Shown here piece by piece: positions 16,297-25,017 of a stretch of 34,671 nt of DNA. Position numbers and translations under genes: made by a program. Source of the DNA: an uncultured Ruminococcus sp. GTDB lineage: Bacteria > Bacillota > Clostridia > Oscillospirales > Ruminococcaceae. The stretch's first letter is position 1, and every line of letters begins with the position of its first letter. The stretch spans positions 1 to 34,671 of the forward strand of contig CACZGM010000014.1 in NCBI GenBank assembly GCA_902780695.1, read 5' to 3'. The notes beneath the pieces are model-generated. The model searched no databases. It saw only the letters and a program-made list of their open reading frames with translations, and was not told the DNA's origin.

Positions 16297-16335
16297 AAAA
16301 GACCGTTGAATGTTAACATTCAACGGTCTTTTTTG
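16297..16335. terminator. Bidirectional terminator between convergent genes
   Basis: A near-perfect palindrome centred on GTTAAC: AAAAGACCGTTGAATGTT then AACATTCAACGGTCTTTT, with T runs on both strands. It serves the surface gene at 15016 (+) and the lipoprotein at 16417 (-). Confidence 0.93.
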
Positions 16336-16416
16336 CAGGAAGTCTTATTTAAGCAATGCCGGCTGACTGCATTTCAGCAAAAGCAGCCCTTAGAAGAAAA
16401 GCTCTGTTGCTATCTC

Positions 16417-17295
16417 TTAACCTTCGGCTGGTGTTTTGCTCTCTTCTGCCGCTTTCTCGGCTGCGGCGCTCTGGGCAGCTGCCTTTTCGGCCGCGAGCTG
16501 CTCTTCGACAAGATCAGCGTACTTCTTCTGTTCGTAATCTGTGGGAATATTGAAGATATCTTCGTTTGTTATGCTGTTTTCCAGTGTATCTACGCGTGTT
16601 ACGTTATCGCCTACGATCGTGTATGCGAGTTTGCCGGTGTCTATATCGAAGAAATGCTGTATCTGATCTTCACCGGTGGTGATGATAACGCGGTCGTAAA
16701 CAGTTCCCTCGTACTCGGAATTATCGCAGTAGTATGAGGATTCCATAACATCGTTATAGTATATCTTGGAAAGGCAGGTTTCCGAGATGCCATCTTTAAC
16801 CTGCTCCTCGCCGCAGCTGTATGTGAATACTGTCTTGCGGGCGTGCTCTACCTGATATATCTTATCAGCATCATATACCACATCTATCCTTGCTCCGTCG
16901 GGGTCAACGGAATACAGCGCCATGTGGGAGTCATCCTTTATATAAAAGCCTGTTTTCCATTCCTTGCCGTTCTGCGTTACGGTAGATTCAAACGATACCG
17001 GTATCGAACGTCTCATGTCGAGGTATCTCTTGAACGCGGGAGCTTTTTCTTCAAGATATACGAGAGCCTGCGCGGTCGTGTCTTCTCGTTCCGGAGCTTC
17101 CATAATAAGGCTGTTATTGCCGTTTTCGTCAACAGTTGTTATTATCTGGGCTCCAAGCTCGTCTGTTGTTACGGCAGGTTTGGCTGCCGCAGCGCCGGAG
17201 GTATCGGAGGTCTGTGAGGGCGTTGTGTTTCCGCCGCAGCCCGCCGCAGTCAGTACGACCAGCATGGCAATAAACGCAGCTGTTATCTTCTTCAT
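16417..17295 (-). CDS. Putative lipoprotein of unknown function
   Basis: The 292 residues begin MKKITAAFIAMLVVLTAAGC: a lipoprotein signal peptide with lipobox TAAGC, so the protein should be lipid-anchored on the outer face of the membrane after Cys20. A Ser/Thr/Gly spacer leads to a domain (about 60-265) that resembles LolA/outer-membrane-lipoprotein-sorting-like or DUF-type lipoproteins in its pattern (FESTVTQNGKEWKTGFYIK, DKIYQVEHARKTVFTY, YDRVIITTGEDQIQHFFDI), but I cannot name the family. The C-terminus is Ala/Glu-rich. A minus-strand promoter at 17412-17440 gives a leader of about 110 nt. Monocistronic. Confidence 0.75.
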   Translation of the reverse strand: MKKITAAFIAMLVVLTAAGCGGNTTPSQTSDTSGAAAAKPAVTTDELGAQIITTVDENGNNSLIMEAPEREDTTAQALVYLEEKAPAFKRYLDMRRSIPVSFESTVTQNGKEWKTGFYIKDDSHMALYSVDPDGARIDVVYDADKIYQVEHARKTVFTYSCGEEQVKDGISETCLSKIYYNDVMESSYYCDNSEYEGTVYDRVIITTGEDQIQHFFDIDTGKLAYTIVGDNVTRVDTLENSITNEDIFNIPTDYEQKKYADLVEEQLAAEKAAAQSAAAEKAAEESKTPAEG

Positions 17296-17411
17296 TTCTT
17301 ATCGTCCTTTCAGTGTGTTTCATAAGCTGTTCCGTGTTTCCCGCAGTAAAAGCGGAAAATGTGTAATATTCAATGCTTGTATGAAACAGTATTATATACA
17401 AATATACATAT

Positions 17412-17440
17412 AATATACCGCAAATCCGTCCTTAAGTCAA
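17412..17440 (-). promoter_or_regulatory. Promoter of the lipoprotein gene
   Basis: On the minus strand, TTGACT (complement of 17435-17440), 17 bases, TATATT (complement of 17412-17417). The leader to the ATG at 17295 is about 110 nt and AT-rich; no clear fold was found. Confidence 0.75.
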
Positions 17441-17563
17441 CCTTTTTCACGCACTGTACACCGTTTTTTCAGAAAATACCATAAATATCGCAGTTTTGAA
17501 AGCCCTTTATGCGCTGTTGTTGTGCGTTTTGCGAGGACAGTGAGCGCTGTTCCTTTTACGCGC

Positions 17564-17592
17564 TTGACAATCCCCGCTGGAAATGCTATAAT
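17564..17592 (+). promoter_or_regulatory. Extended -10 promoter of the DUF1385-prmC operon
   Basis: TTGACA (17564-17569), 17 bases, TATAAT (17587-17592), with TG at 17584-17585 making an extended -10. The leader (about 17599-17751) holds an 8-bp GCCTGCCG-gaa-CGGCAGGC hairpin (17608-17626) and a C/G-rich imperfect hairpin (about 17684-17703). The rest of 17441-17560 shows nothing notable. Confidence 0.88.
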
Positions 17593-17751
17593 AAATCTAT
17601 TCTCACCGCCTGCCGGAACGGCAGGCATAGAAAGGCAAAACCGGTCTTTCTTTTACATTACAGCGGTATTCTGCGTTCTTTCCCCCCCGCCGGAGGCAGG
17701 GAGAGGGCCCGGATAAGACTTTTGGCACTGTCAGACGTATAAGGAGATAAG

Positions 17752-18747
17752 ATGTCCGAGAAAGAAAACATACACAGGACTACGATCGGCGGTCAGGCGC
17801 TTATAGAGGGCATAATGATGAAAGGCCCCGAAAAGACGGCAATGGCTGTGCGCACCAAAGAGGGCGAGATCGTAATTGAGGAAAAAGAGAACAAACAGCG
17901 CAAATGGTACAATAAAGCGCCGTTTATAAGAGGCTGCATAAACTTCGTTTCGCAGCTTATGGACGGTTACTACTACCTGTCCCGTTCGGCGGAGCTTTCC
18001 GGAATGGCGGAAGATGACAGCGAAGAGAAAATGAGCAGGTTTGAGAAATGGCTGGACAACAAGTTCGGCGATAAGATCATGGGCGTGATAATGACGATAG
18101 CAATGATATTCGGCATAGCCCTTGCGATTCTGCTTTTTGTTTTCGTACCGACGTGGCTTTTTATGCTGGTGCAGTATCTTGTCGGCGCAGCAGCAGATCT
18201 CTCGCCGTTTCAGTCGCTTTTTGAGGGAATACTGAAAATTATCATTTTCATAACCTATATGTGGATAGTCTCCAAAACACAGAGCATACGCCGCACTTAT
18301 GAATACCACGGCGCGGAGCACAAAACGATAGCCTGCTATGAGCACGGGCTTGATCTCACCGTTGATAACGTCAGACCGCAGATACGATTCCACCCCCGCT
18401 GCGGTACGAGCTTCATCTTTCTTGTGCTGCTGATAAGCATACTGATCTATTCGATATTCCCGATAACCAATCAGATGTTCATCGACACATTTGCGGTATC
18501 GGAGGGGCTTGCGATGATACTCCGCGTTTCCTGCAAGATACTGCTCCTGCCCGTGATAGTCAGCATTTCGTATGAGATCATACGTCTCGCGGGGCGCTAC
18601 GACAACATTATCACGAAGATAATATCCGCGCCGGGACTGTGGCTGCAGCGCCTTACGACAAAGGAGCCGGACAACTCCGAGATAGAAGCCGCGATAGCCG
18701 CTATGAAGGCGGTAATTCCCGCGGACAAGGAAAGTGACAAATGGTAA
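17752..18747 (+). CDS. DUF1385 (YqhQ-like) membrane protein
   Basis: The 331 residues contain the family signatures GGQALIEGIMMKGP (13-26) and YHGAEHKTIACYEHG (about 183-197), plus four or five hydrophobic segments (about 112-155, 160-180, 220-240, 260-285). DUF1385 proteins are conserved in Firmicutes directly upstream of prmC and the release factor gene; their biochemical role is not established. The AAGGAG at 17741-17746 supports the ATG at 17752. The stop codon overlaps the prmC start by seven bases, so the two are translationally coupled. Confidence 0.9.
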   Translation: MSEKENIHRTTIGGQALIEGIMMKGPEKTAMAVRTKEGEIVIEEKENKQRKWYNKAPFIRGCINFVSQLMDGYYYLSRSAELSGMAEDDSEEKMSRFEKWLDNKFGDKIMGVIMTIAMIFGIALAILLFVFVPTWLFMLVQYLVGAAADLSPFQSLFEGILKIIIFITYMWIVSKTQSIRRTYEYHGAEHKTIACYEHGLDLTVDNVRPQIRFHPRCGTSFIFLVLLISILIYSIFPITNQMFIDTFAVSEGLAMILRVSCKILLLPVIVSISYEIIRLAGRYDNIITKIISAPGLWLQRLTTKEPDNSEIEAAIAAMKAVIPADKESDKW

Positions 18748-19562
18748 GATATTCCGAAAAACTAAATGAGATAAAGCAGACCCTCGCTTCGGCGGGGGTC
18801 TTTGACCCTGCGTTTGAAGCCAGGGAGATACTGTGGGAATACGCGGGATGTGCGGCATTTCCGGGCAGTGAGCTTCCCGCGGAAGCCATAGCGGCGGCAG
18901 ACAGCGCAGTTTCGCGCCGGGTAAAGGGCGAGCCGCTGCAATACATTTTCGGCAGGTGGGAGTTCTACGGCTATCCGTTTTATGTGGGTGAAGGCGTTCT
19001 GATACCCCGCCCGGAAACGGAGCTGCTTGTTGATATCGCTGCCGGACTTATAGGACGCGGGAGCGTGATGCTCGATCTGTGCAGCGGTACGGGCTGCATA
19101 CCGGTGAGCATCGCACTTAAAACCGGGGCGAAGTGTTACGCGGTGGAGCTGTACGACGCGGCTTTCTCGTATCTCGGACGCAATATCGCGATGAACGGCG
19201 CGGACGTTACCGCTGTGCAGGCGGATGCCTGCGACGGGACGCTTTTCGGGGAAATGAAGTTCGATCTTATAACGTCGAATCCGCCGTATCTTACGGAGAA
19301 CGAAATGTGTTCGCTGATGCGTGAGGTGGCTTTTGAGCCGGAGACAGCGCTTGCGGGCGGTGATGACGGGCTTTATTTCTACCGCCGTATAATACCTTCG
19401 TGGTCGGTGAGGCTCGCGGAGGGCGGAGCGTTCGCAGTGGAGATCGGTGAAACGCAGGGTGAAGCTGTGGCGGAGATAATGAGATCCGCAGGTCTCAAAC
19501 CGCGGATAATAAAGGATTACTCCGGTCTGGACAGGGTGGTCCTGGGGTCGCACGATACATGA
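18741..19562 (+). CDS. prmC: PrmC, release factor glutamine N5-methyltransferase
   Basis: Methylates the Gln of the GGQ motif in release factors 1 and 2 using S-adenosylmethionine. The 273 residues are typical. An N-terminal helical domain contains EPLQYIFGRWEFYG (64-77) and LIPRPETE (87-94). The SAM-binding loop is LDLCSGTGCIPVSIA (111-125), and the catalytic NPPY is at 180-183. The start at 18741 lies inside the end of the DUF1385 gene, preceded by AAGGAAAG. prfA, which often follows, is absent: the next element is a terminator and an unrelated envelope module. Confidence 0.95.
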   Translation: MVRYSEKLNEIKQTLASAGVFDPAFEAREILWEYAGCAAFPGSELPAEAIAAADSAVSRRVKGEPLQYIFGRWEFYGYPFYVGEGVLIPRPETELLVDIAAGLIGRGSVMLDLCSGTGCIPVSIALKTGAKCYAVELYDAAFSYLGRNIAMNGADVTAVQADACDGTLFGEMKFDLITSNPPYLTENEMCSLMREVAFEPETALAGGDDGLYFYRRIIPSWSVRLAEGGAFAVEIGETQGEAVAEIMRSAGLKPRIIKDYSGLDRVVLGSHDT

Positions 19563-19645
19563 TCATTAGCTTTATGGGGCGCAGTCAGACAAATGAGGTA
19601 TAAATGTCTGAATTTCGGACAGACGACCCTGTTATGCCAAAATTT

Positions 19646-19710
19646 CGGTCAGTTTACCTTACCGTGTATGAGTTTTATACACGGACAGGTAAGCTGACCG
19701 TTTTATTTTT
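19646..19710 (+). terminator. Long hairpin terminator after prmC
   Basis: CGGTCAG.TTACCT..CCGTGTAT pairs with ATACACGG..AGGTAA.CTGACCG (19646-19700), about 20 bp with two small internal irregularities, followed by TTTTATTTTT. The stem is unusually long for a terminator. It lies just ahead of the next promoter, so it may also insulate it. Confidence 0.88.
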
Positions 19711-19720
19711 GCCGAAACGG

Positions 19721-19729
19721 TGATATAAT
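19721..19729 (+). promoter_or_regulatory. Extended -10 promoter for the DUF308-MMPL module
   Basis: TGATATAAT at 19721-19729 is a TGnTATAAT extended -10 without a good -35, which would fall in the T tract of the preceding terminator (TTTTAT at 19701). The leader to the ATG at 19779 is about 43 nt, with GGGAGG at 19765-19770. Confidence 0.6.
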
Positions 19730-19778
19730 GCAGTTGTAAACAAAAACAAATGGTCTCACAGACCGGGAGGCGGTAAAT

Positions 19779-20375
19779 ATGATGAGATCGGTAGCATCTA
19801 TGAGAACAGCAAAAATAGGCTATATCGTAATGTCGGCGCTGCTTATGGCGGCGGGAGTCATACTCGCTGCCGCACCGGACACTCTTGCTTCGGCAATGTG
19901 TACAGCGCTCGGTATTGCTTCCGCTGTATTCGGTGCGGTAAAGATAGCCGGCTACTTCTCGAAAGACCTGTTCAGGCTCGCGTTTCAGCATGACCTTGCG
20001 GAGGGCATACTGATGATGATCCTCGGAGTCACGGCGGCAGTACGGCCGGAGATGTTCCTCGGGTTCATAGGCGTGGTATTCGGAGTATGCGTGCTTACCG
20101 ACGGGCTGCTGAAAATACAGACGGCTATCGACGCAAGAGTGTTCGGAGTAAGCAAATGGTGGCTGATACTCGCGGCGGCGGTCGCGGCGGATATTGCGGG
20201 ATTCTTCCTTATAATCAATCCCGTTGACAGCGCTTCGGTGCTTGCGGTGATACTCGGCATAACGCTTTTCATGGAGGGCCTGCTGAACCTTGTAACAGTC
20301 CTGGTAGCGGTTAAGATAGTAAAAAATCAGCTGCCGGACGACATCATCACGGTAAACGCGGCGCATACACGCTGA
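19779..20375 (+). CDS. DUF308/HdeD-family membrane protein
   Basis: The 198 residues are almost wholly hydrophobic, with about six membrane segments in three similar hairpins separated by short polar turns. The repeated pattern of small residues (LGITAAVRPEMFLGFIGVVFG, DIAGFFLIINPVDSASVLAVILGI) matches the DUF308/HdeD family, whose E. coli member is linked to acid resistance, with no molecular mechanism known. It starts at ATG 19779 after GGGAGG. An MMPL exporter gene follows after 24 bases, so the two are very probably co-transcribed. Confidence 0.85.
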   Translation: MMRSVASMRTAKIGYIVMSALLMAAGVILAAAPDTLASAMCTALGIASAVFGAVKIAGYFSKDLFRLAFQHDLAEGILMMILGVTAAVRPEMFLGFIGVVFGVCVLTDGLLKIQTAIDARVFGVSKWWLILAAAVAADIAGFFLIINPVDSASVLAVILGITLFMEGLLNLVTVLVAVKIVKNQLPDDIITVNAAHTR

Positions 20376-20399
20376 GAATAAAAGAAAGGGTATGATAAG

Positions 20400-22514
20400 A
20401 TGAAATTTGCAAATGCGGTAGTTAAGTACCGGGTGCCGATCGTCATAATAAGTCTTGTGCTTATGGTGCCGGCGCTGCTCGGTATGATCGGAACAAGGAT
20501 CAACTACGATATGCTCGACTACCTGCCGTCGGACATGGACACGGTAAAGGGACAGGAAGAACTGATGAACGAATTCGGCAAGGGTGCCTTCTCCTTCATA
20601 GTCGTGGAGGATATGCCGGATAAGGACGTAGCGGCAATGGCGGAACGTATAAAGACCGTTGAACACGTCGATACCGTCCTGTGCTGGCAGGATATGGCAG
20701 ACATCACGATGCCGAAGGAATTCCTTCCCGAAAAGGTATATAAGGCATTCAACAACGGAAATGCCACGATGCTGGCAGTATTCTTTGACAGCTCCACATC
20801 GGCGGACGTTACAATGGAAGCAATAAAGAATGTCCGTTCGATAGCCGGAGAGCAGGCTTTCGTCTCCGGAATGTCGGCTCTGGTCACCGACCTCAAGGAT
20901 CTCTGCGAAAAGGAAGAACCGATATATGTCGGCATAGCGGTAATTCTCGCGTGCCTCGCAATGATGATCTTCCTCGACAGCTGGCTGGTGCCGTTCGTAT
21001 TCCTCGGAAGCATCGGAATGATGATACTTATGAATCTCGGCTCCAACTATTTCATGGGTGAGATATCCTACATCACCAAGGCGCTTTCCGCGGTTTTGCA
21101 GCTCGCCGTGACGATGGATTACTCGATATTCCTCTGGCACAGCTACAATGAAAAGCTGAAAACGGCAGGCGACAACAAGCAGGCAATGGCGGAAGCGATA
21201 CACGAAACGCTCACCAGCGTTCTCGGAAGCTCGGTAACTACCGTTGCGGGATTTATAGCTCTCTGCTTTATGTCCTTCACTCTCGGCGCAGACCTCGGTA
21301 TAGTAATGGCAAAGGGTGTCTTGTTCGGAGTGCTCGGCTGTGTAACGGTGCTCCCGTCGCTGATACTTCTTCTCGACAAGCCGCTACAGGCTACCAAGCA
21401 CCGCTCACTGATACCGGATATGAGCAGACTTTCGGCAGGTATAACAAAGATATTCCCCGTATTCATCGCGGTATTTGCGATACTTCTTTTCCCCGCTTAC
21501 TACGGATACAGCAAAACAAATGACGAGGTCTACTACGATCTCGGCGAGTGTCTGCCGAAGGATATAGACTATGTGATAGCGAATACGAAGCTCCGTGAGG
21601 ATTTCGACCTCGCGACCACGCACATGCTGCTCGTTGACGCGGATACACCCTCAAAGGACGTCCGCTCGATGATCGGCGAAATGGAAAAGGTCGACGGAGT
21701 CAAATATGTGCTCGGACTTGAAAGCGTGATCGGCTCGGCGGTGCCTGAGGAGATTATACCGGACAGACTGAAGGAAACGCTTGTGAGCAACAAGTGGGAG
21801 CTTATACTCGTGAACTCGGAATACAAGGTAGCGAGCGACGCGGTCAACGCACAGCTCGATGATCTGAACGCAATACTCAAAAAGTATGACGAGGGCGGTA
21901 TGCTGATAGGCGAAGCGCCCTGCACCAAGGATATGATCGAGACCACGGGTCATGATTTCCAAGTCGTAAGCGCGGTATCGGTACTCGCTATATTCGTTAT
22001 AATCGCGGTCGTTGAAAAATCCGCTTCTCTGCCGTTCATTCTGATAGCGGTAATAGAGCTCGCAACGTTCATCAACCTCGGACTTCCGCACTATATGGGA
22101 CAGTCGCTCCCGTTCATCGCTCCTATCTGCATCAGCACTATCCAGCTCGGCGCTACTGTCGATTACGCGATACTGATGACCACCAGATACAAGTCGGAGC
22201 GCATAGCCGGTGCTGACAAGCTCGGCGCGGTAAGAACGGCGCTGACCACTTCGATACCGTCGATAATCGTAAGCGGCATGGGCTTGTTCGCGGCGACATT
22301 CGGAGTTGCGGTATATTCAGATATAGATATAATAAGCTCGATGTGTATGCTTATGGCAAGGGGCGCGGTGATAAGCATGGTATGCGTAATATTCATACTG
22401 CCGGCACTGCTGCTCCTGTGTGACGCTCTGATAAGACACACGACACTGGGAATGAACAGCACAGACACAAAAGAACATCACAGCCATATCGGAAGGCTGC
22501 TGCACAATCATTGA
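20400..22514 (+). CDS. MMPL/RND-family transporter
   Basis: The 704 residues have the two-fold RND layout: N-terminal membrane helix, an extracellular domain (about 35-175), a bundle of about five helices (about 178-330), then the repeat of the same pattern. The paired signatures LAVTMDYSIFLWHSYNEKL and LGATVDYAILMTTRYKSER, each at the start of the fourth helix of a half, mark the MMPL group with the Asp expected for proton coupling. Substrates in this group are lipids, peptides or hydrophobic compounds; none can be assigned here. The next gene is a YhgE/Pip-like protein 76 bases downstream, a pairing seen in other Firmicutes. Confidence 0.92.
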   Translation: MKFANAVVKYRVPIVIISLVLMVPALLGMIGTRINYDMLDYLPSDMDTVKGQEELMNEFGKGAFSFIVVEDMPDKDVAAMAERIKTVEHVDTVLCWQDMADITMPKEFLPEKVYKAFNNGNATMLAVFFDSSTSADVTMEAIKNVRSIAGEQAFVSGMSALVTDLKDLCEKEEPIYVGIAVILACLAMMIFLDSWLVPFVFLGSIGMMILMNLGSNYFMGEISYITKALSAVLQLAVTMDYSIFLWHSYNEKLKTAGDNKQAMAEAIHETLTSVLGSSVTTVAGFIALCFMSFTLGADLGIVMAKGVLFGVLGCVTVLPSLILLLDKPLQATKHRSLIPDMSRLSAGITKIFPVFIAVFAILLFPAYYGYSKTNDEVYYDLGECLPKDIDYVIANTKLREDFDLATTHMLLVDADTPSKDVRSMIGEMEKVDGVKYVLGLESVIGSAVPEEIIPDRLKETLVSNKWELILVNSEYKVASDAVNAQLDDLNAILKKYDEGGMLIGEAPCTKDMIETTGHDFQVVSAVSVLAIFVIIAVVEKSASLPFILIAVIELATFINLGLPHYMGQSLPFIAPICISTIQLGATVDYAILMTTRYKSERIAGADKLGAVRTALTTSIPSIIVSGMGLFAATFGVAVYSDIDIISSMCMLMARGAVISMVCVIFILPALLLLCDALIRHTTLGMNSTDTKEHHSHIGRLLHNH

Positions 22515-22590
22515 GATCCCGTCTCACCCCGCTCCGCTTCCTGAAAAAGTGGAGGGAAAACAAATGTATATTGCTGAAAGGAAGATAACT

Positions 22591-24822
22591 ATGAAACAGT
22601 CACTTATTAAGAAAATATCATATATCGCCTGCTGCACAATGCTTGCGGGTGCGGTCGGAGCAACGGCAGCCTACGCCGTAAACGAGAGCGCAAACGAAAA
22701 TTCGGAGGAAGCGCAGCCTGAAACAGCAGCCGAGGCTCCCGCCGAAGAAAATGAACCGCAGAAGGACGAGACCGTATATGTGCTTGCGGACGCAAACGGC
22801 AGCACAAACAGGATCATCGTAAGCGATCATCTGACCAATGCGGATCACAGCGCGGTAATGTCGGAGGAATCCATTCTGCGGGATATAGAGAATGTCAAGG
22901 GCGACGAGACCTTCACCGAGAACGGCGGTGTAAGGACGTGGAACGCGGGCGGCAATGATATCTACTACCGCGGTACATCGGACGAGGAGCTTCCTATCGG
23001 CATAAAGGTAAGCTACAGGCTCGACGGAAACGAGATCTCCGCAGACGAGCTCGCCGGAAAGAGCGGAAAGGTCACCATCAGATTCGATTATACGAACAAC
23101 AAGTCCGAAGAAAAGATCATCAACGGGGAGAGGACTGAAATATATGTACCGTTCGCGGCTGTGACCGGTATGATGCTCGACAACGACAAGTTCCGCAATG
23201 TTGAGGTAACAAACGGCAGGATCGTCAACGACGGTGACCGTACATTCATCATAGGCACCGCGTTCCCCGGTCTTGCGGAAAGCCTTGGCGCGGAGGATAA
23301 CGGAAAGATCAGTATTCCCGGATATTTCGAGGTGACTGCGGAAGCAACGGATTTTGAGCTTATGAATACCGTTACGATAGCGACTAACGAGTTGTTCAAT
23401 GATATAGACCTTGATCTCGGCGATTCCGAAGCTACTCTTACCGAAGATATCGACAAGCTCAGTGATGCGATGAACAGCCTTATCGACGGTTCTGACAAGC
23501 TCCATGCCGGTCTGAGCGAGCTGCTTGAAAAGTCCTCGGCTCTGACCGACGGTACGGGTGCGCTTTATGAGGGCGCAGGCAGGCTGAACAGCGGTCTTGC
23601 GGACGCGAAAAACGGTGCGGCGCAGCTTTATGTCGGCTCCGGCAAGCTGTCCGAAGGGCTTGACACTCTTTCGTCCAACAGCGCGGCTCTGACCGCAGGT
23701 TCCGAGCAGGTATTCGGTTCTCTGCTGGATATCGCGAATACACAGCTTGAAGCTGCGGGTATCACGGGTCATAAGCTCACGATAGACAACTATGCCGAGA
23801 CACTCGATAAGATCATAGCCGCCCTTGACGAGGACAACGTGATAAAAACGGCGCAGGATACAGCAATGCAGCAGATAACAGAGGCTGTCGAAGAGAAACG
23901 CTCCGTGATCGAAGCGGAAGTAACCAAGGCAGTAAAGGAGCAGGTAAGCGAAAAGGTAAACGAATCTGTCAGGGCGGCAGTTGCGGAAAAGGTAAATGAA
24001 GCCGTAAGAGAAAAGGTATTCGAGGGAGTTCTCGCATCGCAGGGTATGACAAAGGTGCAGTACGAACAGCGCATAGAAGCCGGTCTTATCGGTGAGGACG
24101 TACAGAAAAAGATAGAAGCCGCTGTTGACGCGCAGATGCAGACAGCGGAAGTAAAGGCGCAGGCAGAAGCGGCGCTTGAACAGCAGATGCAGTCCGCAGA
24201 AGTGAAGGCGCAGGCGGAAGCGGCACTTGAACAGCAGATGCAGTCGGACGAGGTAAAGGCGATAATCGCGAAGACCACAGATGAAAAGGCAGCGGAGCTT
24301 ATCGAGGAGAATTACGCTTCCGAGGAAGTACAGAGCAAGATAAAGGAAGCGGCAGTTTCGGCAAAAGCGGGCGCATCCAAGCTGATCGAGCTCAAAGCGC
24401 AGCTTGACAGCTACAATACGTTCTATACCGGACTTGCGGCATACACAGACGGTGTTGCGCAGGCAGCGGACGGCGCAAAGCAGATAAACAGCGGTCTCGG
24501 TGAGCTTTCGGAAGGTACCGTTCAGCTTGCTGACGGTTCACAGCAGCTCTATGACGGTATTGCGCAGCTTAACGGCAGCGTTCCCGCCCTCATAGACGGC
24601 ATAACACAGCTCGACGACGGATCCGGACAGCTTGCCGACGGCTGCAGGGAATTCAACGAAAAAGGCATCACAAAACTGACAGACCTTGTTGACGGCGATC
24701 TCGGAAGCCTTGTTGAACGTTTAAGAGCTGTCTCCGGGGTATCAAAGAACTACGAGACATACACCGGCGGCACCGGCTCCGTAAAGTTCATCTACCGCAC
24801 AGACGCGATAGAGAAAGCCTGA
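22591..24822 (+). CDS. YhgE/Pip-like secreted repeat protein
   Basis: The chosen ATG at 22591 has AAAGGAAG at about 22576-22583 and opens a normal signal peptide (MKQSLIKKISYIACCTMLAG, cut near AAYA), giving 743 residues. An in-frame ATG at 22564 and GTG at 22549 are alternatives. After an acidic linker comes a beta-rich region (about 45-290), then repeats with the pattern L..G...L..G...L (SDKLHAGLSELL, GRLNSGLADAKNGAAQLYVG) at about 300-400 and 630-700, typical of the YhgE/Pip family. Between them is a long coiled coil of Glu/Lys/Ala/Gln (about 420-610). Unlike full YhgE it has no C-terminal membrane helices, so it is secreted or held by partners. It probably works with the MMPL exporter next to it. 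Confidence 0.8.
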   Translation: MKQSLIKKISYIACCTMLAGAVGATAAYAVNESANENSEEAQPETAAEAPAEENEPQKDETVYVLADANGSTNRIIVSDHLTNADHSAVMSEESILRDIENVKGDETFTENGGVRTWNAGGNDIYYRGTSDEELPIGIKVSYRLDGNEISADELAGKSGKVTIRFDYTNNKSEEKIINGERTEIYVPFAAVTGMMLDNDKFRNVEVTNGRIVNDGDRTFIIGTAFPGLAESLGAEDNGKISIPGYFEVTAEATDFELMNTVTIATNELFNDIDLDLGDSEATLTEDIDKLSDAMNSLIDGSDKLHAGLSELLEKSSALTDGTGALYEGAGRLNSGLADAKNGAAQLYVGSGKLSEGLDTLSSNSAALTAGSEQVFGSLLDIANTQLEAAGITGHKLTIDNYAETLDKIIAALDEDNVIKTAQDTAMQQITEAVEEKRSVIEAEVTKAVKEQVSEKVNESVRAAVAEKVNEAVREKVFEGVLASQGMTKVQYEQRIEAGLIGEDVQKKIEAAVDAQMQTAEVKAQAEAALEQQMQSAEVKAQAEAALEQQMQSDEVKAIIAKTTDEKAAELIEENYASEEVQSKIKEAAVSAKAGASKLIELKAQLDSYNTFYTGLAAYTDGVAQAADGAKQINSGLGELSEGTVQLADGSQQLYDGIAQLNGSVPALIDGITQLDDGSGQLADGCREFNEKGITKLTDLVDGDLGSLVERLRAVSGVSKNYETYTGGTGSVKFIYRTDAIEKA
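24133..24260 (+). repeat. 51-bp in-frame tandem repeats in the coiled coil
   Basis: Two full units (24133-24183, 24184-24234) encode QMQTAEVKAQAEAALEQ and QMQSAEVKAQAEAALEQ; a partial third (24235-24260) starts QMQSDEVKA. The near-identity points to recent duplication that lengthens the coiled coil by whole 17-residue steps. Confidence 0.9.
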
Positions 24823-24884
24823 GAGATGATATCAGGCTCCTTTATGACAGGATTCGCGCAGGATGATACTTAATGTCTGCTCAT

Positions 24885-24999
24885 CAGCCAACAAATTGCT
24901 TCATAGCGCAGCTTGAAGCAATTTATTGGCTGCAAAAGTGCAAGGAAAATTTATATATTTTAGGATTATCCTTGCACTTTTGTTCGTCCGAAGGACGAA
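24885..24999 (+). repeat. Three consecutive hairpins, first half of the hairpin array
   Basis: Hairpin 1: 24885-24903 pairs with 24914-24932 (CAGCCAACAAATTGCTTCA with TGAAGCAATTTATTGGCTG), one C-A mismatch in 19. Hairpin 2: CAAAAGTGCAAGG (24933-24945) with CCTTGCACTTTTG (24970-24982), perfect, directly abutting hairpin 1. Hairpin 3: TTCGTCC-gaa-GGACGAA (24983-24999), directly abutting hairpin 2. There is no spacing between the stems and no T run, so they do not look like terminators. The 64-codon ORF that crosses them is not credible as a gene. Confidence 0.85.
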
Positions 25000-25017
25000 A
25001 TGAGCTTGACATCAAGG

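Noticed and set aside
19659-21203. 514-codon minus-strand ORF rich in His, Tyr and Arg
   Set aside because: Antisense to the DUF308 and MMPL genes; composition is typical of a reverse-frame shadow.
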